DNA of 64,000 bases from a virus: the IMG/VR virus record IMGVR_UViG_3300009011_000002, positions 62,001 to 126,000 of that record, one strand, 5' to 3'. This document shows, in pieces, positions 43,660 to 52,345 of the stretch. Within the stretch, counting starts at the first letter, position 1; each line of letters begins with the position of its first letter. A program made the translations under genes and the position numbers. The notes under the pieces were generated by a model. It worked only from the letters and a program-made list of their open reading frames with translations, had not been told where the DNA came from and ran no database searches.

Positions 43660-44343
43660 TTAGCCGTACCGTTTGTGAAGGTTGTTATCGATACCACGAG
43701 CCCGGAGCAGGAAGTGAGCGGTGCTCAGTACCTTGGCAATCGAGCCACGACGCAAGCTGGCGTTCGTGGTGGTTTTACCCGTCGTCAAGATGTCGTTCTT
43801 GTATGCCTTCAATGCATCCAAGTCACCGCCCTTGACGTTGTACAGTTCGTTGGCCATGATCGTAAGCCCCAAGTTCCGCAGTACGGTGATCTCGGGCATA
43901 CTGATACCGGTGGAGCGACTGTCGCCCATAACCTGGCCAGTAAGGTCGTCGATTTGACTGTCATCTTTCGATGCACTGAATTTCTTCACGAGCATCTGAC
44001 GCTGTTTACGGAACTCGACCATTCCGACCACTACCTTGTGGGGGGTAACGGATTTGATGCCAGTGTCTTCGTCATAGATGACGAGGTGTTGTTCCAACGA
44101 GACCCCGTACTTGTCTGCTAGCTTCAGCAGATTTTCGTACTTGATCATTTCTTTCGGGTTGTAATTGCTCGCCCAAACTGCCAGCGGCATGCCCTGTTCC
44201 ATCCTGACGACAAACTCTTCGATCTGCTTGTCGTTCATCTGGCCGAACAGGTTTTGGTAAATGGTACGATTACCGCCGCCGTCGGTCAGAGCTCCCATGA
44301 AATCGTACACGTATTCTTCGAAAGCTTTCCGATGGGCAGCCAT
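43660..44343 (-). CDS. Virion RNA polymerase beta subunit, C-terminal part
   Basis: 227 residues. The C-terminal half follows the end of bacterial beta: ISMPEITVLRNLGLTIMANEL (compare GEMEVWALEAYGAAYTLQE), ALKAYKNDILTTG (compare TKMYKNIVDG) and a final LLRARGIDNNL (compare EIRSLGINIEL). It therefore supplies the clamp-connecting tail missing from the 1464-residue beta protein at 23496-27890. In phiKZ this piece is gp149, as I recall. ATG at 44343 has GGA 9 nt upstream; the longer in-frame ORF start is unlikely because it overlaps the preceding gene. Confidence 0.82.
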   Translation of the reverse strand: MAAHRKAFEEYVYDFMGALTDGGGNRTIYQNLFGQMNDKQIEEFVVRMEQGMPLAVWASNYNPKEMIKYENLLKLADKYGVSLEQHLVIYDEDTGIKSVTPHKVVVGMVEFRKQRQMLVKKFSASKDDSQIDDLTGQVMGDSRSTGISMPEITVLRNLGLTIMANELYNVKGGDLDALKAYKNDILTTGKTTTNASLRRGSIAKVLSTAHFLLRARGIDNNLHKRYG

Positions 44344-44347
44344 GGTG

Positions 44348-44734
44348 TTAGTCCTTTTTGCGTTCGTACTTGTATTGGGTGAGGATCTTGCTGGTGGACG
44401 TACCCACTTCACGTACCATCGACATGTAGGGATCGTCCGGGGTGTTGCTGATGACCACGAGCTCTTCGAAGAGCATCGAAGCGTTTTCCAGCGTTTGACC
44501 AAACGCGGTTTTGTTCTTGTCGTCAATGTCGATGACATTCAACGAACGGTCGAGGTTGCTGAGACCGTATTTGCCCGAGACTGTAAACAGACTGAACACA
44601 CAGGCCATGCGTTCAGCGCGTGCTGCCAATACCTGACGCAGGCGGTTGATGTAATCCACCGGGTCCTTGCACAGGTTCATGAAGTTGCTGTCTGCCAGCA
44701 CCAGTACTACACTCGGGGTTTGAATAGCTTCCAT
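44348..44734 (-). CDS. Unknown protein (128 aa)
   Basis: A soluble alpha/beta protein starting with a beta-like strand (PSVVLVLADSNFM) and ending in a basic tail (YKYERKKD). 4 nt separate its stop from the RNA polymerase beta C-terminal gene, indicating one operon. Family not recognised. Confidence 0.6.
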   Translation of the reverse strand: MEAIQTPSVVLVLADSNFMNLCKDPVDYINRLRQVLAARAERMACVFSLFTVSGKYGLSNLDRSLNVIDIDDKNKTAFGQTLENASMLFEELVVISNTPDDPYMSMVREVGTSTSKILTQYKYERKKD

Positions 44735-44763
44735 TTTGTCCTTTCCTCATGACGGGGGTGAAT

Positions 44764-44785
44764 GGGGACCAGAAAAGAAGTCCCC
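44764..44785 (-). terminator. Weak terminator-like hairpin
   Basis: GGGGAC/GTCCCC stem with a 10-nt loop after the 44800-46227 gene. No U-tract follows, so some read-through into the next genes is likely. Confidence 0.5.
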
Positions 44786-44799
44786 TTTATAGATTGAAA

Positions 44800-46227
44800 T
44801 TACTTCACCCAGTACGCTTCACGTTCGCCCAAGGCTACCTTGAGCAGTTCCATGGTGGAGACAGTTTTCTTGTCGATCTCCGGGTTGATGAACCAGTAGT
44901 CCACCGTGTTCTCCAGGATGTCATTCCAGTCCAACCCGAGGTCTTTGATCTTGGTGTACAGTTCTTGCGGAGTGATGCGGTACTTCTTGTCCATGCCGAG
45001 CCAGAAGTATTGCATGAACCACATCTGGTAGCAGATGGTCAATGCACGTTCCAGCTTACGGTCTTCGAGGATCTTCTTCCGGATGGTGGTGCGTCCCACC
45101 TTGCAGTCCGGGTAAAGCACGCAGGCGTGACTGATCGCGCTACCTTCCAACCCGAACATATTGTTGGTTTTCATAGCATGATACATCGTCAGGCCTTCTT
45201 GGATCCCTAGTGACTGGGAACCAATAAAGAAGAAATTGCCACCACTACTGCCATTCTTGTTGCGGTATGGAGTAAGGGTGTAATAAATGAGATCAGGGTT
45301 TTCACGTGCATCTGCATCGATTACTACGTCCTTGCCAAATGGATCGGGGTACATCCATTCTTGGCCTTGCTTGAGTGCGGAACCCCGGATGATTTCGAGC
45401 CCAATCGGCGGACGACGCATGAGCGACTTCGGTGCCTTGAGCTTCTTGCCTTGACGGATGAACACCGACTCTTTCTCGAGCGGCTTACCCGTCATGTTGA
45501 TGATGTCGACTACTTGAGCCAACCAGAACTGGAACATCCCACAGGTAGCCCCCATGGTGTCACAGTCTTCGTAGACGATACGGCGCATGTTGCCGATCTT
45601 CATGTCACGGGTGTTCTGCGTACCACCGGCGTCGACGTCTTCGTCCTGGAAGTGTTCGGAGACCTTGATGAATTCCATTTCGGAGATGGAGTCAACCACT
45701 GGCATACACGGGTTGAGGATCTTGAGGTTACCACCCTCGTTGTCCGGGTACGGTGTGGTGATGTACACGTCTTCCTTGTTCTTGATCGACAGCTTGACCT
45801 GCTCACAATAGTTCTTGAAGAAGTTGTGAGTCCAAGTGCCGTCGTAGTCGTCTTTACGACTGAAGTAGAAGAAGCGCTGGTCGAACAGCTTGTCGTAGAA
45901 GTAACCCGGAATGCCGATCTCACGGTCAACGAAGTCAGCCAGGCGCTTCATGTTGAACGTGCCTTCTTGGTCGATGAGGAACACGACCGAGGTATGGATA
46001 CGGAGCAACATCCGCGCCATGTTCAAAACCGTCCACCCAGTCTTCTGAGTGTTGTTACCGCCAATGATGGCGTTGTTGCTGCATGCACCACCGTTCAGGT
46101 AGGTGACCCCATCAGGACCTACAACGTACTCCCCCGTGATCATGTCCGTAACCGGCGAGGTGTTAATCGACGGATTGATCATGTCGGACGATTTAAATTT
46201 CTTCAAGAACTCGTAAGGCGTCGCCAT
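44800..46227 (-). CDS. RecA/UvsX-like ATPase with altered P-loop
   Basis: 475 residues. The RecA-fold core is suggested by a P-loop-like GGNNTQKT (residues 56-63), where the usual G before K is Gln, followed by a helix and VVFLIDQEGTF (81-91), similar to the VxxxDTEg Walker A'/B region of RecA and UvsX. The position next to the beta C-terminal gene recalls phiKZ gp149-gp152, where gp152 is a RecA-like protein. RecA-type proteins form filaments on single-stranded DNA for recombination and replication. Whether the Q-substituted P-loop binds ATP cannot be read from sequence. Confidence 0.65.
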   Translation of the reverse strand: MATPYEFLKKFKSSDMINPSINTSPVTDMITGEYVVGPDGVTYLNGGACSNNAIIGGNNTQKTGWTVLNMARMLLRIHTSVVFLIDQEGTFNMKRLADFVDREIGIPGYFYDKLFDQRFFYFSRKDDYDGTWTHNFFKNYCEQVKLSIKNKEDVYITTPYPDNEGGNLKILNPCMPVVDSISEMEFIKVSEHFQDEDVDAGGTQNTRDMKIGNMRRIVYEDCDTMGATCGMFQFWLAQVVDIINMTGKPLEKESVFIRQGKKLKAPKSLMRRPPIGLEIIRGSALKQGQEWMYPDPFGKDVVIDADARENPDLIYYTLTPYRNKNGSSGGNFFFIGSQSLGIQEGLTMYHAMKTNNMFGLEGSAISHACVLYPDCKVGRTTIRKKILEDRKLERALTICYQMWFMQYFWLGMDKKYRITPQELYTKIKDLGLDWNDILENTVDYWFINPEIDKKTVSTMELLKVALGEREAYWVK

Positions 46228-46340
46228 TTGATCATTCTTCCTGATATTTTATGAACTTTAACCACAAGGGCTTTATTGCCTGTTTTTAGGGCAACTCTCA
46301 AAACTGCCCTCCCCAAACTATACCGATACCGAGGACAGTA
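46228..46340. promoter_or_regulatory. Divergent intergenic region
   Basis: 113 nt between the RecA-like gene and the plus-strand 46341 gene, with AT-rich patches (TGATATTTTATG near the minus start, AACTATACC near the plus start). No exact early element was seen, so late promoters are likely. This is inferred only. Confidence 0.3.
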
Positions 46341-47147
46341 ATGGAAAATTTTATCCAGCTGGTTAAACACCCTGAGCCACTCTCTGTTCAAGGCTTCGAA
46401 GCACTGAGCATTGGCGAGAGCTTCAACCTCTTCTTCAAAGAGATGGCCAACTCCATCGACAAGAAGATGGCTACCCTCAGCAAGAGCATTCATCCCGTGG
46501 ATATTGATCACGTCCGGAAATACCTGACCAAGAACAATATCCTCTACGTGAAGAACACCCACACCGAAATCCTGACCCCGGAAGCCTTCACCCCGGGCAT
46601 GGGTAATATGATGGCACACACCAAAGCCATCACCGAGGGTGTGTACGTTATCACCACCCTGAAGACCGAAGCTGCAAGGCTATATGATTGGCTGAAACAG
46701 ATCATCAAGAACGGGCGTATGTCGGCACAGTTCTCGTGGTCTGTGGGTGACTTCGGCAATGCGGTTACCAAAGCCGAGAACTTCATCAAGAACCTGCCTG
46801 ACAGCGGGCGGCAGTCGCGTTATACCCTGGGTCAGGTGTACATCAACTTCGAAGAGTTCTACGAAGCGACCAACCTGTTCAACCACTACGTCAAGACCAT
46901 CGGTGGCCGTGACATCGAGCTGATGGCAAAGGACCTGGGTAACGTTTACGACCTCGGCCAACTGCTGGTGAAGAAGATCCATGCCAACGACATTCGTTTC
47001 TCGCAACAGGCGATTGACGACATCGAAGCCGTGGTGAACAAGTTCATCGAGCTCACCAACATCAGCGGTGCCCTCATGGTGCTCCTGAATGAGCTCACAG
47101 CGGTGTTCAACGCACAAGCCGAGACCCTGATGAAGCTGAAGTACTAA
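46341..47147 (+). CDS. Putative virion protein (268 aa)
   Basis: An almost entirely helical, Lys/Asn-rich soluble protein, with ENFIKNLPDSGR and LGNVYDLGQLLVKK segments. Codons are C-ending and biased. In phiKZ the gene next to gp152 encodes a virion protein as recalled, so an inner-body or head protein is plausible. No motif proves it. It is followed by a bidirectional terminator. Confidence 0.58.
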   Translation: MENFIQLVKHPEPLSVQGFEALSIGESFNLFFKEMANSIDKKMATLSKSIHPVDIDHVRKYLTKNNILYVKNTHTEILTPEAFTPGMGNMMAHTKAITEGVYVITTLKTEAARLYDWLKQIIKNGRMSAQFSWSVGDFGNAVTKAENFIKNLPDSGRQSRYTLGQVYINFEEFYEATNLFNHYVKTIGGRDIELMAKDLGNVYDLGQLLVKKIHANDIRFSQQAIDDIEAVVNKFIELTNISGALMVLLNELTAVFNAQAETLMKLKY

Positions 47148-47159
47148 GCGGCTATAAGC

Positions 47160-47192
47160 CTACCCCTACGGGCTCTGAGCCCGTAGGGGTAG
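47160..47192. terminator. Bidirectional terminator palindrome
   Basis: CTACCCCTACGGGC inverted repeat with a 5-nt centre between convergent genes 46341-47147 and 47203-48711. Confidence 0.75.
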
Positions 47193-47202
47193 TTACCTAT
47201 AG

Positions 47203-48711
47203 TTACTTCCGACCTTGATCTGCCAAACTCAGGATCTTCAGTCCAGCTGCTGCACTGGTATGGATGTAGATGAATTCTTCCGTCTCCACCAACGTGCAGT
47301 AACGAATACCCGTGTCATTCCGAGTGTCCGTTGCTACCCATACCCGCACTTCTGGATCTTCCACCGAGTTGAACGCGTTCCGCTCAGGGATATCCAAACC
47401 GACCGACAACATGATCTCTACCGGCCGCACTGCTTTCGGGTGTTCAACCTTGACCTTGAACACTGTTTTCAGTTGATTGAAGTCAGGATGAAGCTTGAGC
47501 TTCTTCACACCCTTGGCGTTCTCTTCCTTCACGTAGATCTGATCCGTGATGTCGTAGAACTTGGTGTAACCGAAGGTGTTGTTCTCGTCGCGTTTCAAGA
47601 ACGCTTCGAACGTCACGTCAATGCTCACCAAGAAGTCGCGGATACGGTACGACATCAACACTGGCTTAATCAGCTCGATCAGCACAGGTCGTCCGTTGTT
47701 CTTGGTAATTGGCGAAACGAGGTTTTGTTTCTGCGGAATGGCTGGGAAGGTATCCAACAACCGCGCCACATCTTTCCGCACAAGGTTGTTCAAGTCCCCT
47801 GCACTCAAGTACCCGTCCGGGTTCTTGATCTTCTCACAAGTGAACGAGAACAACTTGTCCAGCAACTGGATAGGTCGTTTCGAATACAACTTGGAGTAGG
47901 TGACGTCAGGGGTGAGCTTCCCGTAATAGTTCTTGTCAGGCTCTACCTTGCCGAACCCGTACACCCGATAGCCCTCGTACTCGTTAAAGAACTCTTCCTT
48001 GTTGTTCGAGTTGAAGTACCACCGGGACGCACTGACAATCTTGTTAAAGTCAGATTCTGGATTCTCGTATTCCTTACGAGACATGATCGACACAGCAGGG
48101 TCGGTTTCTTTCGACCACACTGACGCCACTTCTGCCAGTTCGAGTTGGTCGTGGGCTTTCCGGTTACCCAGTCCACCCTCAGCCGAGCCGTGCAGGTCCA
48201 CGATAACCTTTTTGTCCAAGGACGCCATGGTTTCGAGGTGGCCAATGCATTCCAGGATCAATTGAAGTTCGGACGTACTGGGGATGTGTGTGCCCAGCTT
48301 GAAACCTTCCTTCTCTGCCGTGGAGCGTTTCAGTTTCAGCAGAGCATCCAACTCCTTATGCGGAGTGATTATGCACAGGTTCTTATAGACGGACCCGTGG
48401 ACCACGAACGGACGAATGGCTTCTCGGAAACCCTTCAATACCGCCTCGAGGTGACTGGCTGCATTAGGCACAACCATGGACACAATGTCTTGTACCACGA
48501 CCACTGTGTTCGCTCGTTGTTTGTTGCCTGTGTAGTAACCGTTGGAAGTGGCAACGTCTTTTGCCAGCTTCTTTTTGCCTTCCTCGTTAAGGTCGTAGGT
48601 GTACCCATGACCCCCGAGGTAATGAAGTTTCTTGGGCTTACCCCCAGTGACTTCCAAGACATTTGCAATCAGGTAAACAACCATGTTTACCGTCGGAGTA
48701 ATTTCTTCCAT
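47203..48711 (-). CDS. Unknown 502-residue protein
   Basis: A soluble protein with an N-terminal alpha/beta region, a central KVIVDLHGSAEGGLG segment (about residues 170-185), and a beta-rich C-terminal third. No family recognised. A single gene with terminator behind it and a divergent Kelch gene in front (104 nt spacer). It could be a virion protein given its neighbours, but no motif decides. Confidence 0.6.
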   Translation of the reverse strand: MEEITPTVNMVVYLIANVLEVTGGKPKKLHYLGGHGYTYDLNEEGKKKLAKDVATSNGYYTGNKQRANTVVVVQDIVSMVVPNAASHLEAVLKGFREAIRPFVVHGSVYKNLCIITPHKELDALLKLKRSTAEKEGFKLGTHIPSTSELQLILECIGHLETMASLDKKVIVDLHGSAEGGLGNRKAHDQLELAEVASVWSKETDPAVSIMSRKEYENPESDFNKIVSASRWYFNSNNKEEFFNEYEGYRVYGFGKVEPDKNYYGKLTPDVTYSKLYSKRPIQLLDKLFSFTCEKIKNPDGYLSAGDLNNLVRKDVARLLDTFPAIPQKQNLVSPITKNNGRPVLIELIKPVLMSYRIRDFLVSIDVTFEAFLKRDENNTFGYTKFYDITDQIYVKEENAKGVKKLKLHPDFNQLKTVFKVKVEHPKAVRPVEIMLSVGLDIPERNAFNSVEDPEVRVWVATDTRNDTGIRYCTLVETEEFIYIHTSAAAGLKILSLADQGRK

Positions 48712-48815
48712 CTGTGCGGCCTCTAAGAGGTGAAGTCTACGTTAAGATTGCACTGGGGTAAAACTTCACTTCTTCAAATTTTATACACTAAGACTAACCC
48801 TACAGCGGTGTAGCC
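48712..48815. promoter_or_regulatory. Divergent intergenic region
   Basis: 104 nt between the 47203-48711 gene and the Kelch gene at 48816. It contains an AT-rich patch (TTCAAATTTTATACACTAAG) suited to a plus-strand promoter and a near-repeat pair GTGAAGTCTACG / AACTTCAC. No early-type element seen. Confidence 0.3.
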
Positions 48816-49757
48816 ATGATTGAATTATTAGGAGTTGGCCGGGTGCAAAAACGGCCAAAAGGGTTTGTTGTAAAAGAACCTGTCGCGATACCAACCGGCG
48901 TTAACGGCGCCATGGCGTGTGTCCACAACGACGACCTCTTTTTAGCAGGAGGCGCTAATGGAACCGTCACACTCACGTCTTTCAGGAAGTTTAACCTGCT
49001 GACCCGAAAGTGGACAGACTTGGCATTGCTTCCAAGAGGATTAGAAGGAGGCGTGCTTTCGGTTGTTGGTGGTAACATCTACCTGTTTGGCGGTGGTGTT
49101 ATGGTCAACGGGGCTATCTCTACTTATAACGCAAACCTCTACAAATACGACATCGAAAATAACGTGTGGTCTACGTTATCGGCGAGTCCTCTCGGTGGAC
49201 GTCGGTTGTTCACGGGTGAAGCCATCGGTAGAGTCCTGTATTACTTTGGTGGGTGGAACGGGGCAGAGATCAGCCGCGTTGAATCTTTCAACCTTGACAC
49301 GGGTGCTTGGACCACACTCCCGAACCTACCCGGTATCCGGCATGGCAACTACTGTGCAACCGATGGATCAAAGATTTACATCTTTGGTGGTCTAACAGAC
49401 GGAGGGGGGACAAGCAATAACGACGTTCTTGTATTTGACCCTTCCGTGAGCACGTCTGTCACTACACTGGTGACTACGCTTGCGAAACCACCTGTACGCA
49501 GCTATTCAATGCTCTACGTGGAGGAAAATAACCTTTACGTCTACGGCGGGTATGAAAACGGCAACGGCACTGCCGTCCGCAATGATTTCTGGGTATTGAA
49601 TCTGGCCACTAAGGAGTGGAAACAGATACCCCTCAGCGGGACACCGATCGACGGTCGAGGAAGTTCTGCCTACACTTACTGGAAAGGGGAGCTCCACGTC
49701 ATTGGGGGGTATAACCCAACCCGAGGGCGAATCACAGACCATATCTACATCATGTAA
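48816..49757 (+). CDS. Kelch-repeat beta-propeller protein A
   Basis: 313 residues made of about six Kelch repeats. Each has a strand ending in GG (LFLAGG, IYLFGGG, LYYFGGW, IYIFGGL, LYVYGGY, LHVIGGY) and most a later W or F before a loop (RKWTDLALLP, NNVWSTLS, GAWTTLPNLP, KEWKQIPL). It should fold as a six-bladed propeller, a surface for binding protein or glycan. No signal peptide or enzyme motif. It resembles the 57914 gene in design, so the two are paralogues or exchangeable modules. An external virion receptor-binding role is inferred. Confidence 0.8.
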   Translation: MIELLGVGRVQKRPKGFVVKEPVAIPTGVNGAMACVHNDDLFLAGGANGTVTLTSFRKFNLLTRKWTDLALLPRGLEGGVLSVVGGNIYLFGGGVMVNGAISTYNANLYKYDIENNVWSTLSASPLGGRRLFTGEAIGRVLYYFGGWNGAEISRVESFNLDTGAWTTLPNLPGIRHGNYCATDGSKIYIFGGLTDGGGTSNNDVLVFDPSVSTSVTTLVTTLAKPPVRSYSMLYVEENNLYVYGGYENGNGTAVRNDFWVLNLATKEWKQIPLSGTPIDGRGSSAYTYWKGELHVIGGYNPTRGRITDHIYIM

Positions 49758-49766
49758 TAACTATTC

Positions 49767-49798
49767 CCCCACACCCATCCAAAAGGAAGGGTGCGGGG
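49767..49798. terminator. Bidirectional terminator hairpin
   Basis: A C-rich/G-rich 10-bp stem with one mismatch and a 12-nt loop between convergent Kelch A and 49814-50278 genes. Confidence 0.65.
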
Positions 49799-49813
49799 TA
49801 TATAGTTTGATGC

Positions 49814-50278
49814 TTACCGCCGGGGATCTCTAGGCGGTGCGTATTTGTTTAGCAAGGCTCTGTTGTTTTCGCGCAGTAGATCATTTTCCTCGAGGATTTT
49901 TATTAGGTGCAGTCTAAGCCAATGGTTCTCCTCGGTCAACTTAGCATTAGACTTCAACAACAGAATGTTTTCTTGCTTAACTTCATTGTTCTGGGTCGAC
50001 AGCATATCGTTGATCCGGAGGAACCCATTGATGGGGCCCCCACCCTCCGTATCGAACAACATTTTGACTTTAGCCACGCCAACTTCCATGTCAGAGATCT
50101 CAATGCTCTTGTTCAGGTTCGACACAGCCAGTGCGGCCACGGCGCAACCCAAGACAGAGATCAGAAATATACATGACTTCAGTGCTGAAGTTAATTGCTC
50201 TTCTACGGTCTCCCCTTTTACCATTGCCAAGACAAATTCTATGAATCTGTCGGCCAGCTCTTTTATGAGCGCTAACAT
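49814..50278 (-). CDS. Single-pass membrane coiled-coil protein (spanin-like candidate)
   Basis: 154 residues. A transmembrane helix at about residues 33-52 (KSCIFLISVLGCAVAALAV) is followed by a long coiled coil at about 92-140 (NEVKQENILLLKSNAKLTEE onward) and a basic tail. An N-terminal amphipathic helix precedes the membrane segment. This is the topology of inner-membrane spanins or of membrane-tethered structural proteins. No nested or adjacent lipoprotein partner was found, so the spanin call is weak. A monocistronic unit, 32 nt from the divergent 50311 gene. Confidence 0.55.
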   Translation of the reverse strand: MLALIKELADRFIEFVLAMVKGETVEEQLTSALKSCIFLISVLGCAVAALAVSNLNKSIEISDMEVGVAKVKMLFDTEGGGPINGFLRINDMLSTQNNEVKQENILLLKSNAKLTEENHWLRLHLIKILEENDLLRENNRALLNKYAPPRDPRR

Positions 50279-50310
50279 GGGAAATTTCCTTACTTCAGAG
50301 GTGAAGATTT

Positions 50311-51651
50311 ATGAGTGTTGTCTACTTATCGTTTGGCAGCATAGCACAACTCCACAATAACAGTCTACTCAAGACTTCGCCCATTGGCGAGCTGTCGAAC
50401 AAAGCCCGCACTTATGCAAAAGACCCGGGGGTCTTCTCGATTACATCGAGTGCCAGTGCAACAATTCTCTTCAACTTCTTGAGCCAAAAAGATAACGTCG
50501 ACATTGTACTTCCACAAGCCCTAGCGGAAGTTCAGATCGGCATCGTCAACTGGCTTTATGCACAAGCGGTCCTGGGTAACATTACTGGGAACCGCCCCAA
50601 TACGTTGGCACTGCTGAAAGCACAGTTCACCAACAACGTCGAGATTACTGATATCGGCGAGATGGTTACCAACAACACCATTTGGTTGCCGAGTTTCGTT
50701 AAGGGTACCCACACGGTCTCTGGTGCGAAGCAAGACTTCTACGTGTGGTTGGCGGATGCCTACTTCCGGGATCAATATCCGAAAGTACTGTTCACAGTGG
50801 TTCACCCGGTTCCGATTGCGGACATTGACGTCCTGGTTAACCTCAATTACCAGGACCTCGCCACGCGGTTGGCCAAAGAAACACCCGACGTCATTGAAGC
50901 GCGCACGAAGTCGCTGACCAATGGCTCGGAATGGCCGTACACCGAACGGAACGTTATCGGGTTTGATGTCATGGACCTGATCAACACCGGCAAGTCCAAC
51001 AAGGGCTACTGGCGTTATCTGGAATGGGGTAACGGGGACGATGCGGAAGATCAGCTCTTCGACCAGATTCAAGCCGAGATCCTGGCCAAGTCGAAATACC
51101 CCCGCCCTAAGTGGGAAGAAGTAATCCCCGATCTGTTCAACCCGATCGAGTTCTACGTCATTCCGAACTACAACCGTTATGGTCTGACCAACAAGACCAA
51201 CGGTGCAAAATCGCAGTCCCCGATCGTCGATCGAGAAACCATGATGGCCCTCGTCGACAAGTACCTGACACCGAATATGACTTCGGCCCACGTCATAGGA
51301 TCGATGCAGGTTGTTCCATTCCTGTACAAATCCTTCGCAGCGGCTTTCGTAGCCAAGGCAAACAACCGTGCTGAAATGAAGAAGGTGTACAACCTCTTCC
51401 CGGATTATTCCCTGATTCCATCGGGTGATCCAGAAGCCGGTCAAATGAACGCGGGCACCCTCGAGTTCATCATGGGGATGGAGAACCTGTTGGCAGCGGC
51501 TGAAGTGGTCACTCCAATCAGCCTGCCTCCGTCGGGTGTGACTCGTATCGAACGCTTCGGTAAGGTGTACGTTGCCAAGCGTATCGGTAAGGCGAAGTTC
51601 ATCGTGATGACCCGCTGGCAGATGGTCGAAGACAAAGTACTGGTGGATTGA
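50311..51651 (+). CDS. Virion structural protein (446 aa)
   Basis: A soluble alpha/beta protein with no membrane segment and no catalytic motif. Its stop (TGA at 51649-51651) lies 1 nt before the ATG of the next gene, so the two are co-transcribed. It sits in a run of virion-like genes. Structural call by context only. Confidence 0.58.
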   Translation: MSVVYLSFGSIAQLHNNSLLKTSPIGELSNKARTYAKDPGVFSITSSASATILFNFLSQKDNVDIVLPQALAEVQIGIVNWLYAQAVLGNITGNRPNTLALLKAQFTNNVEITDIGEMVTNNTIWLPSFVKGTHTVSGAKQDFYVWLADAYFRDQYPKVLFTVVHPVPIADIDVLVNLNYQDLATRLAKETPDVIEARTKSLTNGSEWPYTERNVIGFDVMDLINTGKSNKGYWRYLEWGNGDDAEDQLFDQIQAEILAKSKYPRPKWEEVIPDLFNPIEFYVIPNYNRYGLTNKTNGAKSQSPIVDRETMMALVDKYLTPNMTSAHVIGSMQVVPFLYKSFAAAFVAKANNRAEMKKVYNLFPDYSLIPSGDPEAGQMNAGTLEFIMGMENLLAAAEVVTPISLPPSGVTRIERFGKVYVAKRIGKAKFIVMTRWQMVEDKVLVD

Positions 51652-51652
51652 T

Positions 51653-52285
51653 ATGGCCGATACCAACATGATCCCCTCGATGAATGCGGCTGGTCGCTTT
51701 GAAGCGATTGCTCCGTTCGATCAGGTAGTGGATCCCGCGAAGTACTATGTGGTGGAGGGCTTGGAAACCATCGGCAAGATGGAGTCCCTGCACGTTAACC
51801 TCTACGACTTGATGTTTGCACCTATCGGTGTCCCGCAGGATCAGTACGGTACGGTACTCAGCCGTGCGCGTTCTCTGGGGGCCGTGGTGGTAACACTGAT
51901 GGACCGCAACCGGGTACCGACGTATGTGTTCAGTACGTACTTCAAATCCTTCCCGGTAACGGACGGTGTGTTGTATGAGAACATGGTACTGACCGCATCC
52001 CTGGGTCCTTGCCATCCTGATATGGCCACCGAACTCACCGACACCATGGAACACGTCAAGCAAACGATCCTGAACCGTCATGGGATCGATGCGACAGTTA
52101 GACTGGGTACGGTACCGCAAGTTGCTTACACCAGCCGCCTGCAACATGAAGCCTTTGAGAACACCCGTAAAGCCAAGATCACTGATAACCAAAGTGACGT
52201 GGCGCGTGTGTACGAGATGGAACAGTTGTTGCTGTCCAAGGATGCCTACATCGCTCAACTGGAAGCCAACCAGGTAAAACCATAA
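51653..52285 (+). CDS. Virion-associated protein (210 aa)
   Basis: A soluble protein with an internal beta-rich domain (MFAPIGVPQDQYGTVLSRA, RNRVPTYVFSTYF) and a C-terminal helix (about residues 175-205) suited to coiled-coil contact. It begins 1 nt after the 446-residue gene stop and ends at a bidirectional terminator. No family recognised. Confidence 0.57.
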   Translation: MADTNMIPSMNAAGRFEAIAPFDQVVDPAKYYVVEGLETIGKMESLHVNLYDLMFAPIGVPQDQYGTVLSRARSLGAVVVTLMDRNRVPTYVFSTYFKSFPVTDGVLYENMVLTASLGPCHPDMATELTDTMEHVKQTILNRHGIDATVRLGTVPQVAYTSRLQHEAFENTRKAKITDNQSDVARVYEMEQLLLSKDAYIAQLEANQVKP

Positions 52286-52297
52286 AGCAGCCATAAG

Positions 52298-52331
52298 CCC
52301 CTACCCCGCCCTTATTGGGTTGGGGTAGGGG
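52298..52331. terminator. Bidirectional terminator palindrome
   Basis: CCCCTACCCC/GGGGTAGGGG arms separated by 14 nt between convergent genes 51653-52285 and 52346-53743. Confidence 0.72.
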
Positions 52332-52345
52332 TTACGGTTGATTGC

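Noticed and set aside
49795-49806. Early-promoter-like ATCAAACTATATACC on the minus strand
   Set aside because: Located in a terminator hairpin downstream of a gene with no minus-strand gene start close below it, and the core is imperfect.
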